A stretch of 64,000 nucleotides of DNA, taken from contig NZ_CP007220.1 of the NCBI RefSeq assembly GCF_001632805.1, positions 4,464,001-4,528,000 of the forward strand, read 5' to 3'. The DNA comes from Mycobacteroides chelonae CCUG 47445 (GTDB taxonomy: Bacteria > Actinomycetota > Actinomycetes > Mycobacteriales > Mycobacteriaceae). The notes under the pieces were generated by a model that saw nothing but the letters and a program-made list of their open reading frames with translations, searched no databases and was not told the origin of the DNA. This document shows, one piece after another, positions 10,093 through 18,303 of this stretch (position 1 is its first letter; every line of letters begins with the position of its first letter). The position numbers and the translations under genes were made by a program.

Positions 10093-12996
10093 TCAGGAGG
10101 TGGTGGGAGCAGAAGGCGGTTGCTGGCCCGCATCCACCACCGCGAGGGGCGCCGTCGCCGGTTCCGAGGCGTGCTGCTGGCGGCCGCGCCGGACAATCTC
10201 AAAGACGTTGATCGGCCACCAGAACCACCGGCCCAGTGCCGCCGCGATGGCGGGCGTCATGAATGCGCGCACGATCAGGGTGTCGACAATCAGGCCGATA
10301 CCGATGGTCATACCGAGTTGGCCAACCACCCGCAGATCGCTGACGATCATGGACATCATGGTGAACGCGAACACCATGCCCGCGGCGGTGACGACGCGAC
10401 CGGTGGCGCCCATGCCGCGGATCATGCCCGTGTGCAGCCCGGCGTGGATTTCCTCCTTGAGCCGCGAGACCACCAACAGGTTGTAGTCCGAACCCACCGC
10501 GAGCAGGATCACCATCGATAAGGGGATGACGATCCACTGCACACCGAGCCCAAGGATGTCCTGCCACAACAGCACTGACAGGCCACACGCGGTGCCCAGG
10601 GACGCGGCCACAGTACCGACGATGACCAGGGCGGCCACCACGCTGCGCGTGATCAGCACCATGATCGCAAAGATCAGGATCATCGAGGCGATGATTGCGA
10701 TGGCCAGATCGACGGCTACACCGTCCTGCATATCGGCGTACATCGATGCGGTGCCGGCCAACGAAACCTTCGCATTGGACAGCGGCGTGCCCTTCACCGC
10801 ATCGGCGACAACACCTTTGATGTCACGGACGTGTTCAATGCCTTCGACCGACGCCGGGTCGCCCTGGTGGGTGATGATGAAGCGAACCGCCTTGCCGTCC
10901 GGGGAGACGAACATTTTGAGGCCGCGTTTGAAGTCCGGGTTGGTGAACACGTCCGGCGGTAGATAGAAGAAGTCGTCGTTCTTGGCTTGGTCGAAGTACA
11001 GGCCAATTTCCGTGGCGCCCTTGGCCATCTCCTGCTGCTGGGCCTGGGTGCCCGCCTGGGTGCTGTGCATGGCGAGCATGAAATCGCGCATACGGCTCAT
11101 CGAATCGATGGTCGTTCTCAGGACCGGCAGCATCTGCGGCATCAGCTGATCCATGCGATCCATATCGGTGACCAGACCACTCATTTGGTCGGCGAGCACG
11201 TCCACACTGTCCAAAACATCAAAGATCGATCGCAGCGACTGGCAGACCGGGATGTCAAAGCAATGCTTCTCCCAATAGAAGTAGTTGCGCAGCGGCCGGA
11301 AGAAGTCATCGAAATTGGCCAGGTTGTCGCGCATCTGCTGGATGGTTGCCACCATCTCGTGAGTCCGGCCCACCATGCTGTGCATGGTGCCCGTGAGCTC
11401 CTGCATGAGGCTGTACATCCGCTCCATGCTGGAGAGCGTCTTACTCAACTCGTCGGCCTGCTCCAGCATCTGGGCCGAGCTGTCATTGTTGAACTTTGCG
11501 GTCTGCAGCGTGCCCGCGTTCTGCGCGCCCATGAGGAACGGGATCGAGCTGTGCTCAATGGGGGCGCCGAGCGGACGGGTGATCGTCTGCACCCGTTCGA
11601 TACCGCGCATATGGACGATGCCCTTGGCCACCCTGTCGATGACGAGCATGTCGGCCGGGGTGCGCAGATCGTGGTCGGCCTCCAGCATCAGCAGTTCCGG
11701 GTTCATACGGGCCTGCGAGAAGTGCCGGTCCGCCACGTCCATCGCGCGGTTGGCCGGCATATCGGCGGGCGTGAATTTCTGATCGTTGTACTGCGGCACG
11801 TAGGTCATCAGGCTGACGAAGCCGATGATCGCAATCATGCTGGTCATCACGATGATGGGGATGGGCCAGCGCACTACCGCGGTACCGACCTTGCGCCACC
11901 CCGTGGTGGAGAGCTTGCCCCTGGGTTCCAACAGCCCGAACTTCGAGGCCACCGTCAGCACGGCGGGCGCCAATGTCAGCGCCGCGAGCACGATCACCAG
12001 CACCGAGATCGCGCACGGCAGGGCCATGCTTTGGAAGTAGGGCAGCGTGGTCATGGTCAGGCACATGCACGCGCCGACGATCGTCAGACCGGAGCCCAGA
12101 ATGACGTGCGAGACACCGTGATAGGCAACGTAATACGCGTCTTCGCGGCTGAGGCCTTTCGACCGCTCCTCGTGGTACCGGCCGAATAGGAAGATCACGT
12201 AGTCAGTGCCGGCCGCGAGCGCCAGCATTGTCACCATGCTTACCGCGTACGGGGTCAGCCCGATGACGTTCAAGTATCCGGCAGTTGCCGTAACACCTTG
12301 TGCCGCAAATAATTCCAGGCCAATAATGACCATGGATATGAGCATGGTGACGATGGAGCGGTAGATGAACAAGATCATCACGACGATCACGCCCACCGAC
12401 ACCAATTCCATGGTCGCCATGCTTTGGTGACCGGCAACCTGAGTGTCGGCGTTCAGCACGGAGGTGCCGGCGATATGAGCCTTGATGCCCTGCGGCGCGG
12501 GCACGGAGCTGACGATCTCGCGCACCGCAGCGACAGATTCATAGCTCGCGCTGGTGCCCTGCGATCCGTTGAGGAAGATCTGCACGTACGCGGCTTTACC
12601 GTCCACGCTCTGCGAGCCCGCTGCGGTCAACGGATCACTCCAGAAGTCCTGGACGTTCTGCACGTGCTCGTGATCGGCCTTGAGCTTGGCGACGATCTCG
12701 TCGTAGTACTTGTGCGCGGAGTCGCCGAGTTTGTCGTCGCCTTCCAGGACGACCATCGCCGAAGAGTCCGAGTCGTACTGCTGAAACACCTTGCCGATGT
12801 TCAGCATCCCCTGGTACGACTCCGAGTTTTGCGGGCTCAGCGGCACCGATCTGGTGGCTGCCACTTCGTTCAGTGAGGGCGTGACCGTGCCCAGGATGAT
12901 CGCCAGCCCGACCCAGAACAAGATGATCGGCAGCGAGAAGATCCGGATCATGTGGCCGACGAACGGCCGGTGTGGTTTCGCGTGCGCGTTGCTCAT
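10093..12996 (-). CDS. MmpL-family RND transporter
   Basis: The 967-residue protein has the MmpL layout: a first membrane helix, a large extracytoplasmic domain rich in Met and Gln helices, a cluster of helices, a second loop domain and a final helical block. MmpL proteins use proton motive force to export lipids, siderophores or drugs. The true start is the ATG at 12996, because it overlaps the mmpS stop by ATGA; the open frame extends further upstream inside mmpS. Pairing with MmpS and a divergent TetR gene resembles MmpS5/L5-type drug-efflux loci, but the substrate is inference. Confidence 0.93.
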   Translation of the reverse strand: MSNAHAKPHRPFVGHMIRIFSLPIILFWVGLAIILGTVTPSLNEVAATRSVPLSPQNSESYQGMLNIGKVFQQYDSDSSAMVVLEGDDKLGDSAHKYYDEIVAKLKADHEHVQNVQDFWSDPLTAAGSQSVDGKAAYVQIFLNGSQGTSASYESVAAVREIVSSVPAPQGIKAHIAGTSVLNADTQVAGHQSMATMELVSVGVIVVMILFIYRSIVTMLISMVIIGLELFAAQGVTATAGYLNVIGLTPYAVSMVTMLALAAGTDYVIFLFGRYHEERSKGLSREDAYYVAYHGVSHVILGSGLTIVGACMCLTMTTLPYFQSMALPCAISVLVIVLAALTLAPAVLTVASKFGLLEPRGKLSTTGWRKVGTAVVRWPIPIIVMTSMIAIIGFVSLMTYVPQYNDQKFTPADMPANRAMDVADRHFSQARMNPELLMLEADHDLRTPADMLVIDRVAKGIVHMRGIERVQTITRPLGAPIEHSSIPFLMGAQNAGTLQTAKFNNDSSAQMLEQADELSKTLSSMERMYSLMQELTGTMHSMVGRTHEMVATIQQMRDNLANFDDFFRPLRNYFYWEKHCFDIPVCQSLRSIFDVLDSVDVLADQMSGLVTDMDRMDQLMPQMLPVLRTTIDSMSRMRDFMLAMHSTQAGTQAQQQEMAKGATEIGLYFDQAKNDDFFYLPPDVFTNPDFKRGLKMFVSPDGKAVRFIITHQGDPASVEGIEHVRDIKGVVADAVKGTPLSNAKVSLAGTASMYADMQDGVAVDLAIAIIASMILIFAIMVLITRSVVAALVIVGTVAASLGTACGLSVLLWQDILGLGVQWIVIPLSMVILLAVGSDYNLLVVSRLKEEIHAGLHTGMIRGMGATGRVVTAAGMVFAFTMMSMIVSDLRVVGQLGMTIGIGLIVDTLIVRAFMTPAIAAALGRWFWWPINVFEIVRRGRQQHASEPATAPLAVVDAGQQPPSAPTTS

Positions 12997-13424
12997 ACGG
13001 ATTTCACCAAGCAGTAGATGAACGGTTTGACTTTGTCTGTGCTGGTTCGGTCGTCGCGCACGCCACCGTCGACCGTCACGCGGCACCCAAGACCGCTGAC
13101 GTTGCGATCGCCTTGCGCGACGATGTTGGCCGACATGGACGGCATGGTTGTCACGATCGTGAATGACCAAGGCAGTGGGGCATTTTCGATGAGATGGGGC
13201 TGCCCGTTCTCATCGAGGTAGTTGAGATTCGCGGTGCCGCCCGTCCCGACGATCTCGTAGGTGATGTGCTTGGGGTTGAAGTTGGCGGTGATGCCCGACC
13301 CCTCACCCGGCTTGGGCGGGCGCGGAGTCGCCGAGCTGCGGATCTGCGTAATCGCGTATCCACCGATCCCGACGACAATCACCAGCAGCAGCGGAATCCA
13401 AAACCGCTTCAACAGTCGGTACAC
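12993..13424 (-). CDS. MmpS-family accessory protein
   Basis: The 143-residue protein starts with a basic segment and one membrane helix (RFWIPLLLVIVVGIGGYAI), followed by a periplasmic beta domain ending with conserved Cys residues, typical of MmpS partners of MmpL pumps. GTG 13424 (VYRLLKRFW) is preferred because AAGGGG lies 8 bases upstream and known MmpS proteins begin this way; an in-frame ATG at 13487 would add 21 residues. The stop overlaps the mmpL start by four bases, indicating translational coupling. Confidence 0.9.
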   Translation of the reverse strand: MYRLLKRFWIPLLLVIVVGIGGYAITQIRSSATPRPPKPGEGSGITANFNPKHITYEIVGTGGTANLNYLDENGQPHLIENAPLPWSFTIVTTMPSMSANIVAQGDRNVSGLGCRVTVDGGVRDDRTSTDKVKPFIYCLVKSV

Positions 13425-13522
13425 CGCGCATATCCCCTTCTGCTTCTGCCCTGCCCAGGACCGCAGGTTCCTGCCGATGAGACCCAACTACCGAGAGCCG
13501 GCGCCGCCACATTGCGTACCGC

Positions 13523-13561
13523 CGGTCTATTACGGCAGGACCGTATCACGGTAATAGACCG
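13523..13561. promoter_or_regulatory. inverted repeat between mmpS and tetR (probable TetR operator)
   Basis: Arms cggtctattac (13523-13533) and gtaatagaccg (13551-13561) are exact reverse complements separated by 17 bases. The repeat lies in the only gap between the divergent mmpSL and tetR genes, so the adjacent TetR protein is the obvious binder. Confidence 0.75.
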
Positions 13562-13604
13562 CCGGTTCACTATGAGGAAGCTGGCCGGACACTAAAATCG
13601 GGCC

Positions 13605-14273
13605 ATGACCTTCCGGCGCGCCCGTAACGAGGAGCAGCGCGAGGTCCGTCGGCAAGCCATCTTGGAGACGGCGTCGTCGATGCTCAGCAACATGCCGGTC
13701 AGCCAGATCAGCCTGAATGAACTGAGCCGCCGTACTGGTTTGGCAAAGTCGGCGATGGTGCGCTACTTCGAGTCACGCGAGGCCGTGCTCCTGGAACTTC
13801 TCGATGCCTCACTGCGCTGCTGGGTCGGCGAGATTGTGGCGGAGCTCTCTGGCGACACGCACTCCGGCTCGGCGCAGGAACGTGCCGACCATCTGGCCGC
13901 ACTGCTCAGCCGTTCACTGCGGCAGCACGCCGTGCTGTGTGACCTGATGACCGCACAGCCGGGCGTGCTGGAGCACAATGTCGCAGACGCGACGCTGCTG
14001 TGTTTCCGGCGATCGGCACACGCCAGCATCTCCCAGTTCAGCGAGGCCATCCGCAGCTTTATCCCCGAACTCGGGGACGATGCACAGAGTGTGTCCCTAT
14101 CTACCGTGGTGACCAGTGCCGCGCTGTGGATGTACGCCCGGCCGTCTGCCAGCGCGATCGCGGCCATCGAGGCTGAACCTGAACTGGCAGAGATTCATTT
14201 GAACTTCGACGCCGACCTGGAAACCATGCTGGCCCGACTCATCACCGGCGCTCTGGTCAAGCGCGGTTCCTGA
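13605..14273 (+). CDS. TetR-family repressor of the mmpSL pair
   Basis: The 222-residue protein has a TetR helix-turn-helix (residues about 16-60, SLNELSRRTGLAKSAMVRYFESREA) and a C-terminal ligand/dimerisation domain. It is transcribed divergently from mmpS-mmpL across a perfect inverted repeat, the arrangement of repressors controlling mycobacterial MmpL efflux pumps. The ligand is unknown. Confidence 0.9.
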   Translation: MTFRRARNEEQREVRRQAILETASSMLSNMPVSQISLNELSRRTGLAKSAMVRYFESREAVLLELLDASLRCWVGEIVAELSGDTHSGSAQERADHLAALLSRSLRQHAVLCDLMTAQPGVLEHNVADATLLCFRRSAHASISQFSEAIRSFIPELGDDAQSVSLSTVVTSAALWMYARPSASAIAAIEAEPELAEIHLNFDADLETMLARLITGALVKRGS

Positions 14274-14388
14274 TCGCCTGTCCGCGTCGCACGGCCCAAG
14301 GTGGTGATGGCGCGGACCAAGCACCGGCCTCACATGTAAGCTCACACGCCGAGAGGTACTACCGGTTCTGCCGGACAGATCACTCTCC

Positions 14389-14462
14389 GCCGATGTAGTT
14401 CAATGGCAGAACATCAGCTTCCCAAGCTGAATACGCGGGTTCGATTCCCGTCATCGGCTCCA
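14389..14462 (+). tRNA. tRNA-Gly (anticodon CCC)
   Basis: The acceptor stem GCCGATG pairs with CATCGGC. The anticodon arm tcagc-ttcccaa-gctga reads CCC, the T-arm carries GGTTCGATTCC, and CCA is encoded at 14460-14462. It marks the left edge of the restriction-modification island and is a plausible integration site. Confidence 0.95.
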
Positions 14463-14648
14463 CTCTGACCAGGGCATTCTCGCCCAGCAGCCGCTCCTTT
14501 AACGCGGACGGTCCCGTACACCGGCGGCGTATGCCTCCTGCCGGGACACGGCTCTTTCGCAATCCGTAGACATGCCGCACCGAGGTGGGATACTGGCATC
14601 TCATCGCGAACAAGTAGCTGTTCGGGACTCAGCACAGGGATCGTCGGC
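14463..14648. other. tRNA-island junction, no gene seen
   Basis: There is no convincing coding frame between the tRNA and the HNH gene. The short reverse-strand frames here run through the tRNA and are not genes. Confidence 0.5.
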
Positions 14649-15857
14649 TTGCACATTGGCTTCCGCACCTCGGGGTCGAACTCGGCGGCGACGTCAGCGT
14701 CCACCGGCCGAGGCGAGTACGAAGTCGTCGGAAACCACTCGGGTTATAGCGCCAGCAGCCTAGAGGCGTGGACGTTCAGCATGCGATGGCCAGACGGGAT
14801 TGTGCGAGATACGGGTCTCTGGCTCGATCCGGGAGACAGTGGCAAACCCCGGCTCCGCTCGATGCTTACTCCGCCGATCCAGATCGGCCGAATTGTTGCG
14901 CCGATGCTGCTACTGCCCGACCCTGCCCGGACGTTCAAGACGACTCCAGCGACCGAACCGATCATCCGCGCCAAGGATTACAGCATTACCGAGATTGGCT
15001 TCGGTGCAGACAGCGAATTTACTGGCGTCACCGACCTCGTGACGTTCGTCCCATCTTTCGTCGCGGTCGAGAACCAAGGCCATAGAGATGAAATAGGCGT
15101 CGCCGCTCGATGGGCGCGGATCGCGACTGTGTACACCAAAGCTGCTGTACTGCCGCAGAATCTGCAAACCCTCGTTAAGAGTCACCAGGACTTCATGGCC
15201 AGCGGCGAGGTCGTGCGCGTTCAGTTCACCACCACCGTGAGACACATCTGCGAAGCAGTCGCCGACACTCCGGGCTCCAACTACACGCTCGGTGGCGATC
15301 CGCTGCCTGCCCTTGAGCGATTGACGAGCATCACTCCCCCGGTCGGCCCAACGCTGCCGCCACCAGATGAACTGGGCGAGGACGCACCCGAAGTCAGCGC
15401 ACGGTCCGCGCACCAGTACCGCCTGGCCAAAATCCGGGGTGCATCCGGCCGCAAATTCAGTGCCGAAGTGCGCGCCGCATACCGAAATCGATGCGCCTTC
15501 TGCGGAGCGCTGTTTGGAGGAATTCACGGCGTTCGGTCAGGCATCGACGCGGCTCACATTCTCGCATGGAGCCAGCACGATCTAGACGTAGTGCAGAACG
15601 GCATCGCCCTTTGCAAGCTCCATCACTGGGCCTTCGACGCCGGAATTCTCATGCCTACGAAGGAAGGCGACGACTATTACGTCCGCTTTACCAGCTTGGC
15701 CGACTTAGTCGATCCCATGAGCATGACCCGCCTGGGTGCCGATGGAGAACGGATTCCCGACGAGTGGCTGCCCGAAGAACCTAAGCACCGCCCCTGCGCC
15801 GCCTACCTACAGCGCCTTTACGCTGACCTCGGCGTCACCTTTAAAGCCGACGTCTGA
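14649..15857 (+). CDS. HNH endonuclease (candidate restriction enzyme)
   Basis: The C-terminal part of this 402-residue protein is an HNH nuclease: Cys282 and Cys285, then DAAHILAW (His303), Asn317, Cys322 and His325/His326, a beta-beta-alpha metal site with structural Cys pairs. The first 270 residues match no family I recognise and may hold the DNA-recognition part. The TTG start at 14649 has AGGGA about ten bases upstream. The gene converges with a cytosine methyltransferase (40-base overlap) and a vsr gene follows, so a type II restriction role is likely. The recognition site is unknown. Confidence 0.8.
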   Translation: MHIGFRTSGSNSAATSASTGRGEYEVVGNHSGYSASSLEAWTFSMRWPDGIVRDTGLWLDPGDSGKPRLRSMLTPPIQIGRIVAPMLLLPDPARTFKTTPATEPIIRAKDYSITEIGFGADSEFTGVTDLVTFVPSFVAVENQGHRDEIGVAARWARIATVYTKAAVLPQNLQTLVKSHQDFMASGEVVRVQFTTTVRHICEAVADTPGSNYTLGGDPLPALERLTSITPPVGPTLPPPDELGEDAPEVSARSAHQYRLAKIRGASGRKFSAEVRAAYRNRCAFCGALFGGIHGVRSGIDAAHILAWSQHDLDVVQNGIALCKLHHWAFDAGILMPTKEGDDYYVRFTSLADLVDPMSMTRLGADGERIPDEWLPEEPKHRPCAAYLQRLYADLGVTFKADV

Positions 15858-16831
15858 GATTCCGCACGCTGCGCACTCAGCGCGGCGACGATTCGGTGAC
15901 CCAGCCACTCCGCAACAGGCACCGAAACTGCGTTGCCGCAGGCATGGTACCGCGCAGACTCAAGCGTGTCCTGGTTGGGCATCTCATGAGTTGGCATCGT
16001 CCAGTTGTCCGGAAAGCCTTGCAGCCGCTCGGTTTCCAGAGGCGTTAGTCGCCTGACTGCACCCTCGGGGTACGATACGTAGTTGCGTGACCAGTCCGTC
16101 CCGGTGTGGCGAGCGGACTCCGCGTAAAGGCAATGAGCCAGCTTCTTTACATACCCTTGCTTAGGATTTCCAACGCGGACCGCAAAGGGGGAAACAGGTT
16201 TCGTCCCATCCGGTCGGCGCGCCTCATCATCCCGGTCGCCGCATTCGGGCTCAAAAAGTATCGAGCCGGCGGTCTCCGGGTTTCCAAGAGATCCGACAAT
16301 GAAGACTCGAGAGCGACTTTGGGGGATGCCGAAGTAGCGACTGTCAAGTACTCGCCACGCCACGCCATACCCGAAGTCGGCCAACGTCCGAACGATGACT
16401 GCGAAATCTCTTCCGTCGTGGGAAGAGAGGAGTGCCGCAACGTTTTCGAGGATGACAATTTCGGGGCGACGCGCGCCAATAAGCTCTGCAAAGTCGTAGA
16501 AGAGCCCTGATTGCTTTCCTCTAAGTCCACTGCGAGGGCCCATTCGGGCGAGGCTGACGTCTTGGCAGGGAAAGCCGCCCGCCCAGATTTCCGCTTCGGG
16601 GATGTCATCAGCAACCACCTTTGTGATGTCGTCAGCCCGAGGAACGTCGGGCCAATGTTTGGCGAGGATGTCGAGGCAGAACGACTTCTTTTCGCACTGC
16701 CAGACGGTCTCGATCCCCCCGTGCTCGAAACCCAAATCGAATCCGCCGATACCGGCGAAGAAGCTGGCGACTCGGTACGGCCGAGCGCCCTCAATCGCGT
16801 CGTTGCCGTCGGCGGCTTTGCGACGTCCCAT
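15818..16831 (-). CDS. DNA (cytosine-5) methyltransferase
   Basis: The protein shows the C5-MTase motifs in order: FAGIGG (25-30, SAM), GGFPCQ with catalytic Cys89, ENV (about 130), and QSRSRVF, then a target-recognition region and the C-terminal GNAVSVPVAEWLG motif. It should methylate cytosine to protect the host from the neighbouring HNH enzyme. The ATG at 16831 (MGRRK) has AAGGAG 11 bases before it; in-frame ATGs at 16852 and 16867 are alternatives, and the longest frame (17014) runs inside vsr and is unlikely. Its promoter overlaps a LexA box shared with vsr. Confidence 0.93.
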   Translation of the reverse strand: MGRRKAADGNDAIEGARPYRVASFFAGIGGFDLGFEHGGIETVWQCEKKSFCLDILAKHWPDVPRADDITKVVADDIPEAEIWAGGFPCQDVSLARMGPRSGLRGKQSGLFYDFAELIGARRPEIVILENVAALLSSHDGRDFAVIVRTLADFGYGVAWRVLDSRYFGIPQSRSRVFIVGSLGNPETAGSILFEPECGDRDDEARRPDGTKPVSPFAVRVGNPKQGYVKKLAHCLYAESARHTGTDWSRNYVSYPEGAVRRLTPLETERLQGFPDNWTMPTHEMPNQDTLESARYHACGNAVSVPVAEWLGHRIVAALSAQRAESQTSALKVTPRSA

Positions 16832-16875
16832 TGGTCGACTTGCTCCTTCCATACCCCGCTTTTGCATCCCGCTTA

Positions 16876-16891
16876 TCGAACATGTGTTCGA
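16876..16891. promoter_or_regulatory. LexA/SOS box between methyltransferase and vsr genes
   Basis: TCGAAC-ATGT-GTTCGA matches the mycobacterial SOS consensus TCGAAC-N4-GTTCGA exactly and extends to a 20-base palindrome with 9-base arms (16875-16893 region). It sits between divergently transcribed genes, so LexA should repress both until DNA damage. Confidence 0.85.
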
Positions 16892-16902
16892 TACTACTCG
16901 GG

Positions 16903-17418
16903 GTGGCCGACAACGGGGACAAGTTCTCAAGCAGTACCGTACGGCTTGTGCCGGTTGGAGCCGATAATGACGCGCCGGGACCGCGCGCGGAACCGAACGC
17001 CGCAACACCGTCACCAGCGCGGTCTCGCAACATGGCCGCCATCCGCCGCACGGATACGCGGCCCGAACTACTCCTGCGGAGCGCGCTCCACGCGCGCGGG
17101 CTGAGGTTCCGAAAGGACTACGCGGTTCGCGCGGAGGGTCGCATCATCAGACCCGACGTTGCGTTTACGAGGCACCGGGTGGCGGTGTTCCTCGACGGCT
17201 GCTTCTGGCACGGGTGCCCCGAACACGGCCGGCCCCCGAAGTCCAACAACTCCTACTGGCTACCAAAGCTGGCGAAGAACGCCCAAAGAGATGTTGAGCA
17301 GACACAAATATTGACCGAGGCGGGATGGACTGTCATCCGCCTGTGGGAGCACGTCGCTATCGGCGACGCAGTGTCCGCGGTGTGCGATGCACTCCGCGAA
17401 GCGGGCGCCCCGCCGTGA
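16903..17418 (+). CDS. vsr: Vsr very-short-patch-repair endonuclease
   Basis: The sequence from SRNMAAIRRTDTRPELLLRSALH through FLDGCFWHGCPEHG to GWTVIRLWEH matches the Vsr family, which nicks 5' of T in T:G mismatches left by deamination of 5-methylcytosine. RPDVAF carries the catalytic Asp, and the Cys/His residues of GCFWHGC form the zinc site. A C5-MTase next door is the usual partner. The start is unsure: GTG 16903 lies just downstream of the SOS box, GTG 16948 is an alternative, and the earlier ATGs lie inside the operator. Confidence 0.9.
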   Translation: MADNGDKFSSSTVRLVPVGADNDAPGPRAEPNAATPSPARSRNMAAIRRTDTRPELLLRSALHARGLRFRKDYAVRAEGRIIRPDVAFTRHRVAVFLDGCFWHGCPEHGRPPKSNNSYWLPKLAKNAQRDVEQTQILTEAGWTVIRLWEHVAIGDAVSAVCDALREAGAPP

Positions 17419-17419
17419 C

Positions 17420-17634
17420 CTATCCGTGCAGCGGGATCACATTCGCGCCATAACTTGGCTTCGCCGCCGGGGCGGATAGCGCGCCGAGCGCGGCCATGCT
17501 GCCCGAGTTGTCGTCCGTGTTGATCAGGTACGCGTACACGGTCAGTTCATCTTGACATCCCGGTGCCCCATGAGCGCGGCGATGTGGATGGGCCGGATGC
17601 CCACCGTCTGGTTCGATCGCGACGAAACCGGTTA
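17420..17634 (-). pseudogene. remnant of a tyrosine integrase C-terminus
   Basis: Reading the minus strand, one frame encodes TVGIRPIHIAALMGHRDVKM and then a stop. The adjacent frame continues LTVYAYLINTDD and ends with a mycobacteriophage-type tail (PSYGANVIPLHG). LMGH and the following Tyr are the hallmark box II residues of tyrosine recombinases. The shift falls between KM and LTVYAY. The rest of the integrase is missing, so this is a dead relic of the element that probably delivered the island. Confidence 0.8.
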
Positions 17635-18042
17635 GGCCCCGGCTTCCTCCGGCACATCGTGGCGCACCACGCGGACCTTGCCGCGCGGAAGACTGGCTAC
17701 ATACCCGTGGTACTTGCCATAGATCTCCCACGCCGTGTCAAAGTCGTGGTGTGGCACGTCGATCGCGTGGTCATCGGAGAACTCCATGTGCAAATCGCCC
17801 TTGTCGTTCCACCTGGCCTCGGTGCACGTTGCACCCGAGATGCTGAAGAGCGGACGCTCCTCATCCAGGATCGCTTTCGGATCGACGCAAACAATTTCCC
17901 GTGGCCACCGCCCCGCAGGGGGAAGCGTGAGCCACATCGGCACGGCGATAACCACCTCGTTGTAGTCACCCAGGCTGATTACCAATCCGTCACGGAACAT
18001 GATCCGCTGGACCGGCAAGCCCTCAATCCATGCTTCGGACAT
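17632..18042 (-). CDS. conserved hypothetical protein (DUF6188-like)
   Basis: A 136-residue soluble protein with no signal or membrane segment. The text YGKYHGYVASLPRGKVRVVRHD and an early LGDYNEVVIAVP strand recall a mycobacterial family of unknown function (DUF6188, from memory). Start ATG 18042 is preceded by GAAGG. Its stop lies in the same frame as the integrase relic immediately downstream, so it sits at the right edge of the island and may be cargo or native sequence. No function is proposed. Confidence 0.7.
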   Translation of the reverse strand: MSEAWIEGLPVQRIMFRDGLVISLGDYNEVVIAVPMWLTLPPAGRWPREIVCVDPKAILDEERPLFSISGATCTEARWNDKGDLHMEFSDDHAIDVPHHDFDTAWEIYGKYHGYVASLPRGKVRVVRHDVPEEAGA

Positions 18043-18303
18043 ACCTTCACTCTGAACCCGCCCCTCAGCTAGCACAAGGGGTTGACGGCACAAGTTTTAT
18101 TGTCGAAACTAGTCGAAACGTAAACGGTATTTGTGCTGCCCGCAGACCTGAGCAGCACACTGTTTTGCTTGGCTTTCTCGCCGTTTCCCGACTCCCGCCA
18201 AGCCTGCGGCGTCACCGTCGTTGCCGGACGAATTTCGCTTGGGTGCCCTAGCATTCGCTATGAGCTAGCAGCGTGGCTAGCACAGGGGGCGAAAGGGACA
18301 CCC

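Noticed and set aside
10987..12189. 400-codon plus-strand frame inside mmpL
   Set aside because: His/Arg-rich antisense translation without domain or ribosome site; mmpL is unambiguous.
17606..17616. partial copy (ggttcgat) of the tRNA-Gly T-arm as a right attachment site
   Set aside because: Only eight bases match and they are common to any T-arm, so it does not prove integration.
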